Positions 35,509 through 44,679 of a stretch of DNA of 64,000 bases are shown piece after piece. The first letter of the stretch is position 1. The number at the start of each line of letters is the position of its first letter. Both the position numbers and the translations under genes were made by a program. The notes beneath the pieces are model-generated. The model did no database searches and was not told the DNA's origin. It saw only the letters and a program-made list of their open reading frames with translations. The stretch is from Porcincola intestinalis (GTDB lineage: Bacteria > Bacillota > Clostridia > Lachnospirales > Lachnospiraceae). The DNA is taken from assembly GCF_009696445.1 (NCBI RefSeq), contig NZ_VULZ01000005.1:62001-126000 (forward strand), given 5' to 3'.

Positions 35509-36450
35509 ATGGAGTTTCAGCATAAGCCGGTCATGTTGAATGAGGTGATCGACAGTCTGAAGATCAGGCCTGAAGGGACATATGTGGACGGAACGCTTGG
35601 CGGAGCGGGGCATTCCAGTCAGATTGCGAGGAGGCTTTCCGGGGAGGGAAGGCTGTTTGGATTCGACCAGGATGCCGCAGCGATCGAGGCCGCAACAAGG
35701 CGCCTCGAACCATATAAAGACAGAGTCTCGATCATCCGGAGCAATTACTCGGAGATGAGAGAGCGGCTGTCAGAGCTTGGTGTAAGATCGGCAGACGGAA
35801 TTCTTCTGGATCTGGGCGTATCTTCCTATCAGCTCGATGATGCGCAGCGCGGTTTCAGCTACCGGGCGGATGCACCGCTGGACATGAGGATGGATCAGCG
35901 GCAGAAGCTTTCGGCAAGGGAAGTCGTAAACGGGTATTCCATCGAGGAACTGACCAGAGTCATAAGGGAGTATGGCGAGGAACGGTTTGCAAGGAATATC
36001 GCAAAGCACATTACAGCGGAGCGGGAGAAAAAACCAATTGAAACGACTGGGGAGTTGATTTCCATTATAAAGGCTGCGATTCCTGCGAAAGCAAGGGAGG
36101 GCGGCGGACACCCGGCCAAAAGAACCTTCCAGGCAATCCGCATCGAGGTCAACAGGGAACTGGATGTTCTCAGTGATTCCCTTGACGGGATGATTGACCT
36201 TCTTGCAGACGGCGGAAGAATCTGCGTCATCACATTTCATTCGCTGGAGGACCGGATTGTGAAAGAGGCTTTCAGGCGAAATGAAAATCCCTGCACCTGC
36301 CCACCGGAATTCCCGGTCTGCGTGTGCGGAAAGAAATCCAAGGGACATGTGATAACCAGAAAACCGATCATCCCTTCGGAGGAGGAGACTGAAGAGAACC
36401 CAAGGTCAAAGAGCGCAAAGCTGCGTGTCTTTGAGCGGACAATCATCTGA
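35509..36450 (+). CDS. rsmH: 16S rRNA (cytosine1402-N4)-methyltransferase RsmH
   Basis: Protein of 313 residues, start ATG 35509 after AAGGAGGATG. SAM-binding [10 protein letters not shown] near 25-36, [37 protein letters not shown], and the C-terminal [15 protein letters not shown] and [12 protein letters not shown]. It methylates N4 of C1402 in 16S rRNA and regularly follows mraZ (older name mraW). Confidence 0.96.
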   Translation: MEFQHKPVMLNEVIDSLKIRPEGTYVDGTLGGAGHSSQIARRLSGEGRLFGFDQDAAAIEAATRRLEPYKDRVSIIRSNYSEMRERLSELGVRSADGILLDLGVSSYQLDDAQRGFSYRADAPLDMRMDQRQKLSAREVVNGYSIEELTRVIREYGEERFARNIAKHITAEREKKPIETTGELISIIKAAIPAKAREGGGHPAKRTFQAIRIEVNRELDVLSDSLDGMIDLLADGGRICVITFHSLEDRIVKEAFRRNENPCTCPPEFPVCVCGKKSKGHVITRKPIIPSEEETEENPRSKSAKLRVFERTII

Positions 36451-36584
36451 AAGAATACGGCGGTCTTTCGCTTCTGCGGGGAGAATGGCAGAGCAAGGCA
36501 GGGACCGGAAATCATCTGGGGAGACTGAATTTCGCTTCCCGGACCGCTGATTTCAGAAAGATGAACAATGCAGGATGGAAAATC

Positions 36585-37076
36585 ATGGCAAAGATAAAGT
36601 CAGGAAACATTGCACAATTTGAAAGAGGCAGAGGGCAGCGCTATACTGCGTATGCAGAAGGCAATACGGTCCGGAAGGCGGCTGTATTCCCGGCACAGGA
36701 AAGAGGCGTGCACGAGGTCAGTCAGCAGGTCATCCGGAATCGGGAACGTGCACGGCATATGGACATGCGGTATGTTGTGTTTCTTTCTGTGTGTGCTGTG
36801 GTGACGGTCATGATCTGCATCTATTTCCTGAAGCAGCAGACAATCTGCACATATAACCAGAAGCAGGTGACAGAGCTGACGACAAGGATCAACAACCTGA
36901 AGATTGAGAATGATACAACGTACAATGAGATCGTTTCGGGAGTCGACCTTCAGAAGCTGAAACAGCGGGCGATAGACGACCTCGGGATGACATACCCGAG
37001 TCAGAGCCAGATCGTCACGTATCAGAGTCCGGACAGCGATTACGTCAAGCAGTATGGAGAGATTCCTTCCAAATAA
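36585..37076 (+). CDS. ftsL: Cell division protein FtsL (septum initiator-like)
   Basis: Protein of ~163 residues from ATG 36585 with AGGATGG upstream; ATG 36561 adds eight residues but has a poor site. A basic cytoplasmic N-terminus (~60 residues), one membrane helix (YVVFLSVCAVVTVMICIYFL, ~67-86) and an extracellular coiled coil (KQVTELTTRINNLKIENDTTY) followed by LKQRAIDDLGMTYPS, the FtsL/DivIC pattern. FtsL joins FtsQ/DivIB and DivIC in the divisome. Identification rests on topology and on its position between rsmH and the penicillin-binding protein. Confidence 0.85.
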   Translation: MAKIKSGNIAQFERGRGQRYTAYAEGNTVRKAAVFPAQERGVHEVSQQVIRNRERARHMDMRYVVFLSVCAVVTVMICIYFLKQQTICTYNQKQVTELTTRINNLKIENDTTYNEIVSGVDLQKLKQRAIDDLGMTYPSQSQIVTYQSPDSDYVKQYGEIPSK

Positions 37077-37094
37077 CAGGGGAGACAGAAACAT

Positions 37095-39416
37095 TTGACT
37101 TCCACAGGAAACAGGAAACAAAAAAAAGAAAAGAGATTTACAAGAGGAATGCAAAGGAGGCTGACAGCCGCATTTGCATTCGTTTTGTTATGTATCGTAT
37201 TTCTTCTGATACGGATCGCGGTGGTGAATGCCTCAAAGGGAAACAAGTATGCCAAGCAGGTCCTTTCTCAGCAGACCTACAGCTCCAGAACCATTCCGGC
37301 AAGACGCGGCGAGATTGTGGATGCGAACGGGATTGTCATGGCACGGAGCGAGAGACGATATAATGTTGTGCTCGACTGCTATGCGATCAACCAGGATGAG
37401 GATTATGTCGAGCCGACCATCCGGGCGGTATCGAAGGAATTCGGCGTGGACGAGGACAAGGTCCGGAAGATTATAACTTCTGATGCGACGAAGAACTCCC
37501 GGTACCAGGTCCTGGTGCAGAAGGTTACGAAAGACCAGAAAGATACCTTTGAGGCGTATAAAGCCGGAAAGGACCTCGAGGAAACGGAGAAGAGCGGCGG
37601 CAAGTCCGATAAGGTCCTGCAGGCGGAGAAGGATGAGCGTGCAGATATCCAGGGGGTCTGGTTCGAGGAGGTTTACCAGAGGACCTACCCGTTTGGAACA
37701 CTTGCAGCGAATGTGGTCGGCTTTTCCAATGATATCGGCGATGGCGTGACCGGGATCGAGAACTACTACAATAAAACACTGACCGGAACCGATGGCAGGC
37801 AGTTCGGTTATCTGGACAGCAGCTCCGGAGTTGAGCAGTCTACGATTGAACCGGACAACGGGAAAACGGTTCAGATGACGCTGAACATGAACATCCAGCA
37901 GGCAGTCCAGGATCAGATCGATGCGTTTGACAAGGAGTACGGAACGGAGGATTCGGACGGAAAAGGCGCGAAAAACGTCGGTGTGATCGTCATGGATCCT
38001 AACTCAGGCAGCATTCTGGCCATGGCGTCCAACCATGAGTATGATCTCAGTGATCCATACGGGGATTATACGCAGGAAGAAATAAAAAAGATGGGCAATG
38101 ATGCCTATGTGGAGGCGCTGAATAAAAGCTGGGAGAATTTCTGTGTGTCCCAGAGCTATGAGCCGGGATCGGTTGTCAAGCCGATTACAGTTGCCTCTGC
38201 CCTTGAGGAAGGGGTGGTCCATGACGGGGACCATTTTTACTGCGGCGGCTCCCTGTTCATCACGGACACGAAGATCAACTGTGACAACATCTACGGACAC
38301 GGGGACGAGACGCTGGAGTATGCCATCGTCAATTCCTGCAACGTCGCGCTGATGGAGGTCGGTGCCAAGCTGGGGGTAAAGAATTTCATCCGGTATGAAA
38401 AAGCATTCGGCTTCGGAAGCCAGACGGGCATCGACCTGCCGAATGAGAATGCCGGTGTGATCTACAACGAGAACACGATGCACGAGGTTGAGCTGGCAAC
38501 CTGTTCCTTCGGGCAGGGATTTACGGTCAACATGGTGCAGGAGGCAGCAGCCTTCAGTGCAGCGATCAACGGAGGGTATTACTACCAGCCGCATGTGGTT
38601 GGAGCGATCCTGAACGCAGACGGAACGACATCCAGCACGGTGGAGCCGCTTGTGCTTCGCCAGCCGGTCTCTCAGGAGGTTTCCCGCTACATCAGGCGTT
38701 ATATCCAGACAGCCGTGGAACAGGGCACCGGAAAGAAGTCGAGGGTACCCGGATATCTGACAGGTGGAAAGACCGGAACGGCAGAGAAGATCGATCCGGA
38801 AACCGGAAAGCGTGCAAAAGGAAAATATCTTGTTTCCTTTATCGGAGCGGCGCCGATCGATGACCCGAAGGTGGTCATCTATGTTGTCATCGATGAGCCG
38901 AATGTGGAAGAGCAGGCAGACTCTTCCTATCCGCAGACACTTTTCCGCAAGATCGCTACGCAGGTGTTCCCGTATATGGGAATTTATCCGACAGAACCCG
39001 TCACAGACCAGCTTCTGCAGGAACTGGGCATCACAAAGGATGAGACGGTCGAAAATGAAATCAAGAGCGCGACCTTCCAGTGCTTTGGAGCAGACGGGAA
39101 GCTGTACAATGACGCAGCTGTCAACGCAAAGGGCGAGGTTGTGGACAGCAGCGGGAATGTGATCGACGGGGTGACGGTGAACCGGGATGCGGGGACTGTG
39201 ACGGATGCGAAGGGAAATGTGATTGAGGTCGATCTGTCCGCCCTGAAGAGCAAGTCGGATTCACAGCTGCCGGCAGACAATCCTGATATCGCAAGTCCGC
39301 CGGAAGAGCAGCAGGATGACAAGAAGTCGGATTCGACCTGGAGCGGGGCAGAGGTGTCGGATCAGGCAAGGGAGCAGGCCGGGGATGTGACGATCGCCGG
39401 AGCAGGAGGAAACTGA
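37095..39416 (+). CDS. ftsI: Division transpeptidase (PBP2B/SpoVD-like, FtsI)
   Basis: Protein of 773 residues from TTG 37095 with GGGGAGACAG upstream. A short cytoplasmic part, membrane helix (~21-42), dimerisation domain with RGEIVDANG, then the transpeptidase with Ser359-x-x-Lys362 (GSVVKP), the SCN motif and Lys559-Thr-Gly. It cross-links septal peptidoglycan. No PASTA domain is present. Instead residues ~640-773 extend beyond the catalytic domain: a 47-residue module (664-710) that also occurs at the end of FtsQ in this cluster, then a disordered Asp/Ser/Gln-rich tail. Confidence 0.93.
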   Translation: MTSTGNRKQKKEKRFTRGMQRRLTAAFAFVLLCIVFLLIRIAVVNASKGNKYAKQVLSQQTYSSRTIPARRGEIVDANGIVMARSERRYNVVLDCYAINQDEDYVEPTIRAVSKEFGVDEDKVRKIITSDATKNSRYQVLVQKVTKDQKDTFEAYKAGKDLEETEKSGGKSDKVLQAEKDERADIQGVWFEEVYQRTYPFGTLAANVVGFSNDIGDGVTGIENYYNKTLTGTDGRQFGYLDSSSGVEQSTIEPDNGKTVQMTLNMNIQQAVQDQIDAFDKEYGTEDSDGKGAKNVGVIVMDPNSGSILAMASNHEYDLSDPYGDYTQEEIKKMGNDAYVEALNKSWENFCVSQSYEPGSVVKPITVASALEEGVVHDGDHFYCGGSLFITDTKINCDNIYGHGDETLEYAIVNSCNVALMEVGAKLGVKNFIRYEKAFGFGSQTGIDLPNENAGVIYNENTMHEVELATCSFGQGFTVNMVQEAAAFSAAINGGYYYQPHVVGAILNADGTTSSTVEPLVLRQPVSQEVSRYIRRYIQTAVEQGTGKKSRVPGYLTGGKTGTAEKIDPETGKRAKGKYLVSFIGAAPIDDPKVVIYVVIDEPNVEEQADSSYPQTLFRKIATQVFPYMGIYPTEPVTDQLLQELGITKDETVENEIKSATFQCFGADGKLYNDAAVNAKGEVVDSSGNVIDGVTVNRDAGTVTDAKGNVIEVDLSALKSKSDSQLPADNPDIASPPEEQQDDKKSDSTWSGAEVSDQAREQAGDVTIAGAGGN

Positions 39417-39417
39417 G

Positions 39418-40389
39418 ATGACGATTAGCCTGGATACCATACTGGCGGTATTTCTTTCATTTATGATGACGGCTGTACTGTGCCCGATTCTGATTCCGTT
39501 TCTGATCAGACTGAAGGTCGGACAGACCGAGCGGGTGGAGGGCGTTCAGAGTCATCTCAAGAAGGCCGGGACGCCGACAATGGGCGGCATCGCAATCCTG
39601 ACATCGGTCATCCTGACCTCTCTGGTCTTTGCCTCCCGCTATCCGAGGATTATCCCGATTCTGATTCTGACTGCGGGATTCGGCGTCATCGGATTTCTCG
39701 ATGACTATCTGAAGGTTGTGAAGAGAAAATCAGACGGACTTCTTCCGAAGCAGAAGATGGCGTTTCAGATTGTCGTGACAACCATCTTTGTGATCTTCCT
39801 CTGGGTGAGGGAGCCGGAATGCTTCGATTTCCTGATTCCGTTCACCGAAGGGAAAGTCATATCGGGGATGGGGGTTCGGATTTTTGGAACCATCCTTTCC
39901 TACCTCGCGATCATCGGGACCGTGAACGGGGTGAATTTCACCGATGGCCTGGACGGTCTTTCCTCCTCTGTAACAGCAGCGGTGGCCGTTTTCTTTACCT
40001 ATGCGTCCATGACACTCGGAGGGAATATCGAACCGATCACGGCGGCGACATTCGGTGCCCTGCTGGGCTTTCTGCTTTATAACGTCCATCCTGCAAAGGT
40101 TTTTATGGGGGATACCGGATCCCTGGCGCTGGGCGGATTTGTGTCCGGGTGTGCGTACACAATGAAGATGCCGATATTTATCCTGATTGTGGGACTGGTT
40201 TATCTCGTGGAAGTGCTTTCCGTCATCATCCAGGTGACCTATTTCCGGAAGACAGGCGGAAAACGCTTTTTCCGGATGGCGCCGATTCACCATCATTTTG
40301 AACTCAGCGGGTGGTCGGAGACCAGGGTTGTCGGTGTGTTTACAATTGTAACCATCCTGCTTTGCCTTCTGGCAAGCATCCGCCTGTAA
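39418..40389 (+). CDS. mraY: Phospho-N-acetylmuramoyl-pentapeptide-transferase MraY
   Basis: Protein of 323 residues with about ten membrane helices. Family motifs: KKAGTPTMGGI, FLDDYLKVVKRKSDGL, NFTDGLDGLSS and the Mg-binding HHHFELSGWSE loop near the end, plus VFMGDTGSLALGG. It makes lipid I from UDP-MurNAc-pentapeptide and undecaprenyl phosphate. It starts one base after the ftsI stop, so translation is probably coupled. Confidence 0.97.
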   Translation: MTISLDTILAVFLSFMMTAVLCPILIPFLIRLKVGQTERVEGVQSHLKKAGTPTMGGIAILTSVILTSLVFASRYPRIIPILILTAGFGVIGFLDDYLKVVKRKSDGLLPKQKMAFQIVVTTIFVIFLWVREPECFDFLIPFTEGKVISGMGVRIFGTILSYLAIIGTVNGVNFTDGLDGLSSSVTAAVAVFFTYASMTLGGNIEPITAATFGALLGFLLYNVHPAKVFMGDTGSLALGGFVSGCAYTMKMPIFILIVGLVYLVEVLSVIIQVTYFRKTGGKRFFRMAPIHHHFELSGWSETRVVGVFTIVTILLCLLASIRL

Positions 40390-40502
40390 GGGGCCGGGGA
40401 TGCGATCTGTGCAAGTGCTCTGAAAGAGCGCCGGCAGCAGGGCCGGAGCCGGCTTGAACAGGAAGTATCAGGCAGAAGACAGGTTACATCGGGGGAGGTC
40501 AG

Positions 40503-41912
40503 ATGCCGCAGAGCGGCAGAGGAGAAATTGTGAAACAGGATTTAAAGGACAAGAATGTACTGGTTGTCGGGGCCGGGAAGAGCGGGATTGGCTCTGTCAG
40601 GCTGCTGCTGAACATCGGAGCCAGACCGGTACTGTATGATGGCAATGAGAAACTGGATGAGGCAGGGATCAGGGCCTCCCTGCCGAAGGGGGCGGACATT
40701 TCGATTGTGCTCGGAACGCTCTCTGATGAACAGCTCGGGAGACTGGATCTGTGCGTCATGAGCCCGGGCGTGCCGACAGATATACCGCCTGTCCGCCGCA
40801 TCCGGGAGGCAGGGATCCCGATCTGGGGAGAGATCGAGTTGGCATACCGCTGCTCTGAGGGAACTGTCATGGCCGTCACGGGAACCAACGGAAAAACGAC
40901 GACGGTCTCGCTTCTCGGGGAAATTATGAAGCGCCACCTGGGAAGGCAGCATGTGTACGTGGTCGGCAACATCGGGAATCCCTATACGGATGCCGCGCTC
41001 AGGACAGACGCGTCTTCGGTCTGCGTGGCAGAGGTCAGCTCCTTTCAGCTCGAGACGATTGACCGGTTCCACCCGCATATCGCCGCGATTACGAACATCA
41101 CGCCCGATCATTTAAACCGCCATCACACGATGGAAGAATACATACGGGTGAAGGAGCGGATCGCAGAGAACCAGACACCGGAAGATGTCCTGGTCCTGAA
41201 TTATGAGGACGATGTCCTGCACGCATTTGGAGAATCCGTGAAGGACCGTGTGAAGGTCTGGTATTTTTCAAGCAGACGCACGCTTGAGGATGGCATGTAT
41301 CTGGATGGAGATGTCCTGAAGCTCGCGGACCGAAAGAGCGGCACGACACAGGATGTGATAAACGTTCATGAGCTGAGACTGCTTGGGACGCACAATTACG
41401 AAAATGTTGCTGCAGCGTCTCTCTCGGCGCTGGCTGCCGGTGTTCCGCTTCAGGAGATCTGTGAAGTCCTGAGAGCCTTCAAGGCGGTTGAGCACCGGAT
41501 CGAGTTCGTGGAGGAGGTAGGCGGAGTCGCCTATTATAATGATTCCAAGGGAACGAATCCGGATGCCGCGATCCGGGCAGTTCTTGCGATGAACCGGCCG
41601 ACGATCCTGATTGGCGGTGGCTACGACAAGGGGAGCAGCTACGACGAGTGGATCGAGAGCTTCGGTGGAAAAGTACGCGCGCTTGTTCTGGTCGGACAGA
41701 CAAAGGAAAAGATTGCCGAATGTGCCAGGAAGCATGGATTTACGGAGGTTTATCTGTGCGATACCTTCCGGGAAACCTTTGACAAGTGTGTGTCACTGGC
41801 CAGACCGGGGGATGCCGTGCTGCTGTCGCCCGCCTGCGCCAGCTGGGGAATGTTTCCGAATTATGAGGAGCGCGGCAGAATCTTCAAGGAATATGTCCGC
41901 TCCCTTACATGA
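40503..41912 (+). CDS. murD: UDP-N-acetylmuramoylalanine-D-glutamate ligase MurD
   Basis: Protein of 469 residues from ATG 40503 (GGGAGG upstream; GTG 40530 with AGGAGA is a credible alternative). Rossmann start VLVVGAGKSG, ATP motif VTGTNGKTTTVSLL, EVSSFQLETI, NITPDHLNRH, GTHNYENVAAA, EHRIEFVEEVGGVAYYNDSKGTNPDA (shown in part), and the final LLSPACASWGMF. It adds D-glutamate to UDP-MurNAc-Ala. In related genomes ftsW and murG usually follow; here the next gene is ftsQ. Confidence 0.96.
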   Translation: MPQSGRGEIVKQDLKDKNVLVVGAGKSGIGSVRLLLNIGARPVLYDGNEKLDEAGIRASLPKGADISIVLGTLSDEQLGRLDLCVMSPGVPTDIPPVRRIREAGIPIWGEIELAYRCSEGTVMAVTGTNGKTTTVSLLGEIMKRHLGRQHVYVVGNIGNPYTDAALRTDASSVCVAEVSSFQLETIDRFHPHIAAITNITPDHLNRHHTMEEYIRVKERIAENQTPEDVLVLNYEDDVLHAFGESVKDRVKVWYFSSRRTLEDGMYLDGDVLKLADRKSGTTQDVINVHELRLLGTHNYENVAAASLSALAAGVPLQEICEVLRAFKAVEHRIEFVEEVGGVAYYNDSKGTNPDAAIRAVLAMNRPTILIGGGYDKGSSYDEWIESFGGKVRALVLVGQTKEKIAECARKHGFTEVYLCDTFRETFDKCVSLARPGDAVLLSPACASWGMFPNYEERGRIFKEYVRSLT

Positions 41913-42010
41913 ATTGTAAATGCTACCCTGACCGGCAGCGCTTATCTCATGACCGGCGGCAAGGTCCCAGGGGACTTCTGCCTGCTGTGAATAAGACTGC
42001 CGGATATCTG

Positions 42011-42045
42011 ATGCCCTCCGCACGGTGTTTCACCGCGGAGGGCAT
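42011..42045 (+). other. Strong hairpin in the murD-ftsQ gap
   Basis: ATGCCCTCCG (42011-42020) pairs with CGGAGGGCAT (42036-42045), and inside it CGGTG pairs with CACCG around TTT, with a two-base bulge. It is followed by A residues rather than T residues, so it is not a standard terminator. It fills much of the 207-base gap where ftsW and murG would be expected. Confidence 0.6.
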
Positions 42046-42119
42046 AAAAACAGGCGAGACGGCTGGTATTGTCATACACCGCCAGTTTGCCTGAACCACC
42101 TGGATATGGAGAGAGGTCT

Positions 42120-43286
42120 GTGAACAGAATTCTTCGTGCAATTGTTATCTTTCTTGCTGTGCTTGCGGCGGCTACGCTGATCGTGGTGTACGGATTTCAG
42201 ATCCGGCATGTGACGGTTGAAGGAAATGACCGCTACAGTACAGATCAGATCAGCAGTGATCTGACATCTACCAGCCTTCTGAAAAACACCCTCTATTTTG
42301 CCTGGAAATACAGAAGTGCCGTCGCGTCCCCGGAGGCGCCGTACCTGACTTCTGTGAAAGCATCGATTCAGTCTCCGACCTCTGTGAAGGTCACGGTGGT
42401 GGAGAGCAGCCTGATCGGCCGCGTTCAGGTGGATGGAAAGAATGTGTATTTCGATGAAAACGGGATCGTCCAGATGATCACCGACGAGGTGAGAAGCGGG
42501 GTTCCGCTTGTCACAGGAGTCGATACCGGGAGTCCGGAACTATATCAGAAACTTCCGGTTACCAATACCTCCACCTTCCGCACAATGCTGAGCATTACGC
42601 AGCTTTTGATTCAGTCGGACTTTATTCCGGACAGCGTCAGCTTCGACAGCAGCGGGAACATGACGCTGCGCTACGGGAGCGTGACGGTCAAGCTGGGCCA
42701 GGATGAGTATCTGGAGGAGAAGATCGCAAATCTTGTCCAGATCTACCCGAAGATTTCTTCCAGAACCGGGACACTCAACATGGAAGGCTTCACAGGAAAG
42801 AATACAAGCATCACATTCAAGGAGACCGGAAAACAGTCTGACGAGACGGAAGGCGGAGATTCCGGAGAGACACTCACAGGCGTCGGAACCGACACAAGTC
42901 AGACGGATGCATCAGCAGGTTCTGATCAGGATTCAGGGACAGCTGAGAATGGACAGTCCCAGAATGCGGACAATCAGAATACGAATGGCCAGGGCCAGGA
43001 CGCGGACAGTCAGGGACAGAACGAAAACAGTCAGAATGAAAACAGCCAGAATGAAAACAGCCAGAATGAAAAGAACCAGGACGAAGACAGCAGTCAGAAT
43101 TCGACAAAGGGTGTGATGGCGTTCGACAGCAATGGCACCCTGCACTACGACGCTCATATCGAGAACGGACAGGTCGTGGATGCTTCCGGAAATCCGATTG
43201 CAGGCTGCACGGTTGATGAGAACGGAAATATCAAGGATGCATACTGGAACGTCATTGACCCGGCGACGGGACAGCTTGTCCAGTAA
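42120..43286 (+). CDS. ftsQ: Cell division protein FtsQ/DivIB with low-complexity C-terminus
   Basis: Protein of 388 residues from GTG 42120 (GGAGAGAGG upstream); the frame extends further up but has no good start. Membrane helix at ~5-25, POTRA domain (FQIRHVTVEGNDRYSTDQI) and the beta domain (VVESSLIGRVQVDGKNVYFDE in outline, PLVTGVD). Residues ~240-330 are Gln/Asn/Asp/Ser-rich and include perfect 15-base repeats. The last ~50 residues (335-379 core) form the module shared with FtsI. In other bacteria FtsQ forms a scaffold with FtsL and DivIC. Confidence 0.88.
   Translation: MNRILRAIVIFLAVLAAATLIVVYGFQIRHVTVEGNDRYSTDQISSDLTSTSLLKNTLYFAWKYRSAVASPEAPYLTSVKASIQSPTSVKVTVVESSLIGRVQVDGKNVYFDENGIVQMITDEVRSGVPLVTGVDTGSPELYQKLPVTNTSTFRTMLSITQLLIQSDFIPDSVSFDSSGNMTLRYGSVTVKLGQDEYLEEKIANLVQIYPKISSRTGTLNMEGFTGKNTSITFKETGKQSDETEGGDSGETLTGVGTDTSQTDASAGSDQDSGTAENGQSQNADNQNTNGQGQDADSQGQNENSQNENSQNENSQNEKNQDEDSSQNSTKGVMAFDSNGTLHYDAHIENGQVVDASGNPIAGCTVDENGNIKDAYWNVIDPATGQLVQ
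43026..43070 (+). repeat. Three 15-base tandem repeats in ftsQ
   Basis: Three copies of AACAG(T/C)CAGAATGAA, encoding NSQNE three times in the disordered linker of FtsQ. The second and third copies are identical and the first differs by one base. Confidence 0.95.
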
Positions 43287-43334
43287 GAAACGAAAAAACT
43301 GTAAGGGAGAAACTGCCTGAATCAGGTAAAAAAC

Positions 43335-43363
43335 TTGCAATATCGGGTAAAAGCACTTATATT
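43335..43363 (+). promoter_or_regulatory. Promoter of ftsZ
   Basis: TTGCAA at 43335-43340, a 17-base spacer and TATATT at 43358-43363, giving a start near 43370. ftsZ thus has its own promoter in addition to readthrough from the cluster. Confidence 0.65.
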
Positions 43364-43371
43364 GAAAGGGA

Positions 43372-43390
43372 TATAGGCGATACACCTATA
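43372..43390. promoter_or_regulatory. Dyad TATAGG-N7-CCTATA at the ftsZ transcript start
   Basis: A 6-base inverted repeat with 7-base centre begins about eight bases after the -10 box, at the expected transcript start. It could be an operator or a small 5' hairpin. Confidence 0.45.
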
Positions 43391-43422
43391 CAGGACCTTC
43401 ATCAGTCAAGGAGGAGACTTCA

Positions 43423-44613
43423 GTGTTAGAGATTATGTCGAATGACTCTGAACCGGGAGCAAAGATTATTGTCATCGGGGTCGGCGGAGCCGGCAACAAT
43501 GCGGTCAACAGGATGGTCGATGATACCATCGCCGGGGTCGAATTCATCGGAGTCAATACAGATAAACAGGCGCTTGCCATGTCAAAGGCACCGAGCGTCA
43601 TCCAGATCGGAGAGAAGATCACGAAAGGGCTTGGAGCCGGCGCCCGGCCGGAGGTCGGAGAGCAGGCCGCTGAGGAGAGCACCGAGGACATCAAGAATGC
43701 TGTCCAGGGGGCAGACATGGTTTTTGTTACCTGCGGGATGGGCGGCGGAACCGGAACAGGAGCTGCACCTGTCATTGCGGGCGTCGCAAAGGAGATGGGC
43801 ATTCTGACAGTCGGCGTCGTGACGAAGCCGTTCCGATTCGAGGGAAAGGTTCGTATGACCAATGCCCTGAACGGAATTGAAAAGCTGAAGGAGAATGTCG
43901 ACACGCTCATTGTGATTCCGAACGACAAGCTTCTTGAGGTCGTGGACCGCAGGACGACGATGCCGGAGGCTTTCAGGAAAGCAGATGAAGTGCTCCAGCA
44001 GGCGGTATCCGGCATCACGGATCTGATCAACCTTCCGGCGCTGATCAACCTTGACTTCGCGGATGTAAGAACTGTCATGCAGGACAAGGGAATTGCGCAC
44101 ATAGGAATCGGACAGGCAAAGGGTGACGATAAGGCGATTGAGGCAGTCAAGCAGGCAGTTGAAAGCCCGCTGCTTGAGACAACGATTGAAGGCGCGACCA
44201 ATATTATCATCAATGTGAGCGGGGACATCAGTCTGATGGATGCAAGTGACGCAGCGGGCTATGTACAGGAGCTTGCCGGTGAGAACGCGAACATCATCTT
44301 CGGCGCGATGTACGACGACACATATGCTGATGAGTGCAGTATCACGGTCATCGCAACGGGAATTGAGGATCCGAACGAGGAGCAGGGATCTTTGCTCGGG
44401 CTTCACAAGGGACTTTCCCAGCCGACAGCGGGAACGGATTTCCGCTACAGGAAGACCGAAAGACCGAAGAGCGGGTTCAGCTTCCAGCGCCCGGCAGCCC
44501 AGCCGGCGCCGAAGGCTCCGTCCATTCCGGCACAGAACGCGACGCTGAAGGCACCGACCAGCAAGGTGACGCCTCAGGATATCCAGATTCCGGAATTCTT
44601 AAGAAGAAGCTGA
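43423..44613 (+). CDS. ftsZ: Cell division GTPase FtsZ
   Basis: Protein of 396 residues from GTG 43423, with AAGGAGGAGA upstream. GTP-binding [15 protein letters not shown], the tubulin signature GGGTGTG, the T7-loop NLDFADV, a Pro/Ala/Lys-rich linker (~325-385) and the C-terminal peptide IPEFLRRS that binds FtsA/SepF/ZapA-type partners. It polymerises into the Z-ring. A Rho-independent terminator follows, ending the division cluster. Confidence 0.98.
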   Translation: MLEIMSNDSEPGAKIIVIGVGGAGNNAVNRMVDDTIAGVEFIGVNTDKQALAMSKAPSVIQIGEKITKGLGAGARPEVGEQAAEESTEDIKNAVQGADMVFVTCGMGGGTGTGAAPVIAGVAKEMGILTVGVVTKPFRFEGKVRMTNALNGIEKLKENVDTLIVIPNDKLLEVVDRRTTMPEAFRKADEVLQQAVSGITDLINLPALINLDFADVRTVMQDKGIAHIGIGQAKGDDKAIEAVKQAVESPLLETTIEGATNIIINVSGDISLMDASDAAGYVQELAGENANIIFGAMYDDTYADECSITVIATGIEDPNEEQGSLLGLHKGLSQPTAGTDFRYRKTERPKSGFSFQRPAAQPAPKAPSIPAQNATLKAPTSKVTPQDIQIPEFLRRS

Positions 44614-44638
44614 AGAATCAAACAGAACGAAGCAGAAG

Positions 44639-44667
44639 GCCTCCGGCATGAAACCGGAGGCTTTCTT
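44639..44667 (+). terminator. Rho-independent terminator after ftsZ
   Basis: GCCTCCGG (44639-44646), loop CATGAAA, CCGGAGGC (44654-44661), then TTTCTT. Confidence 0.9.
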
Positions 44668-44679
44668 CAAACATACCTG

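Noticed and set aside
42011-42050. Rho-independent terminator after murD
   Set aside because: The stem is strong, but it is followed by A residues, and on the - strand the T residues would precede the stem.
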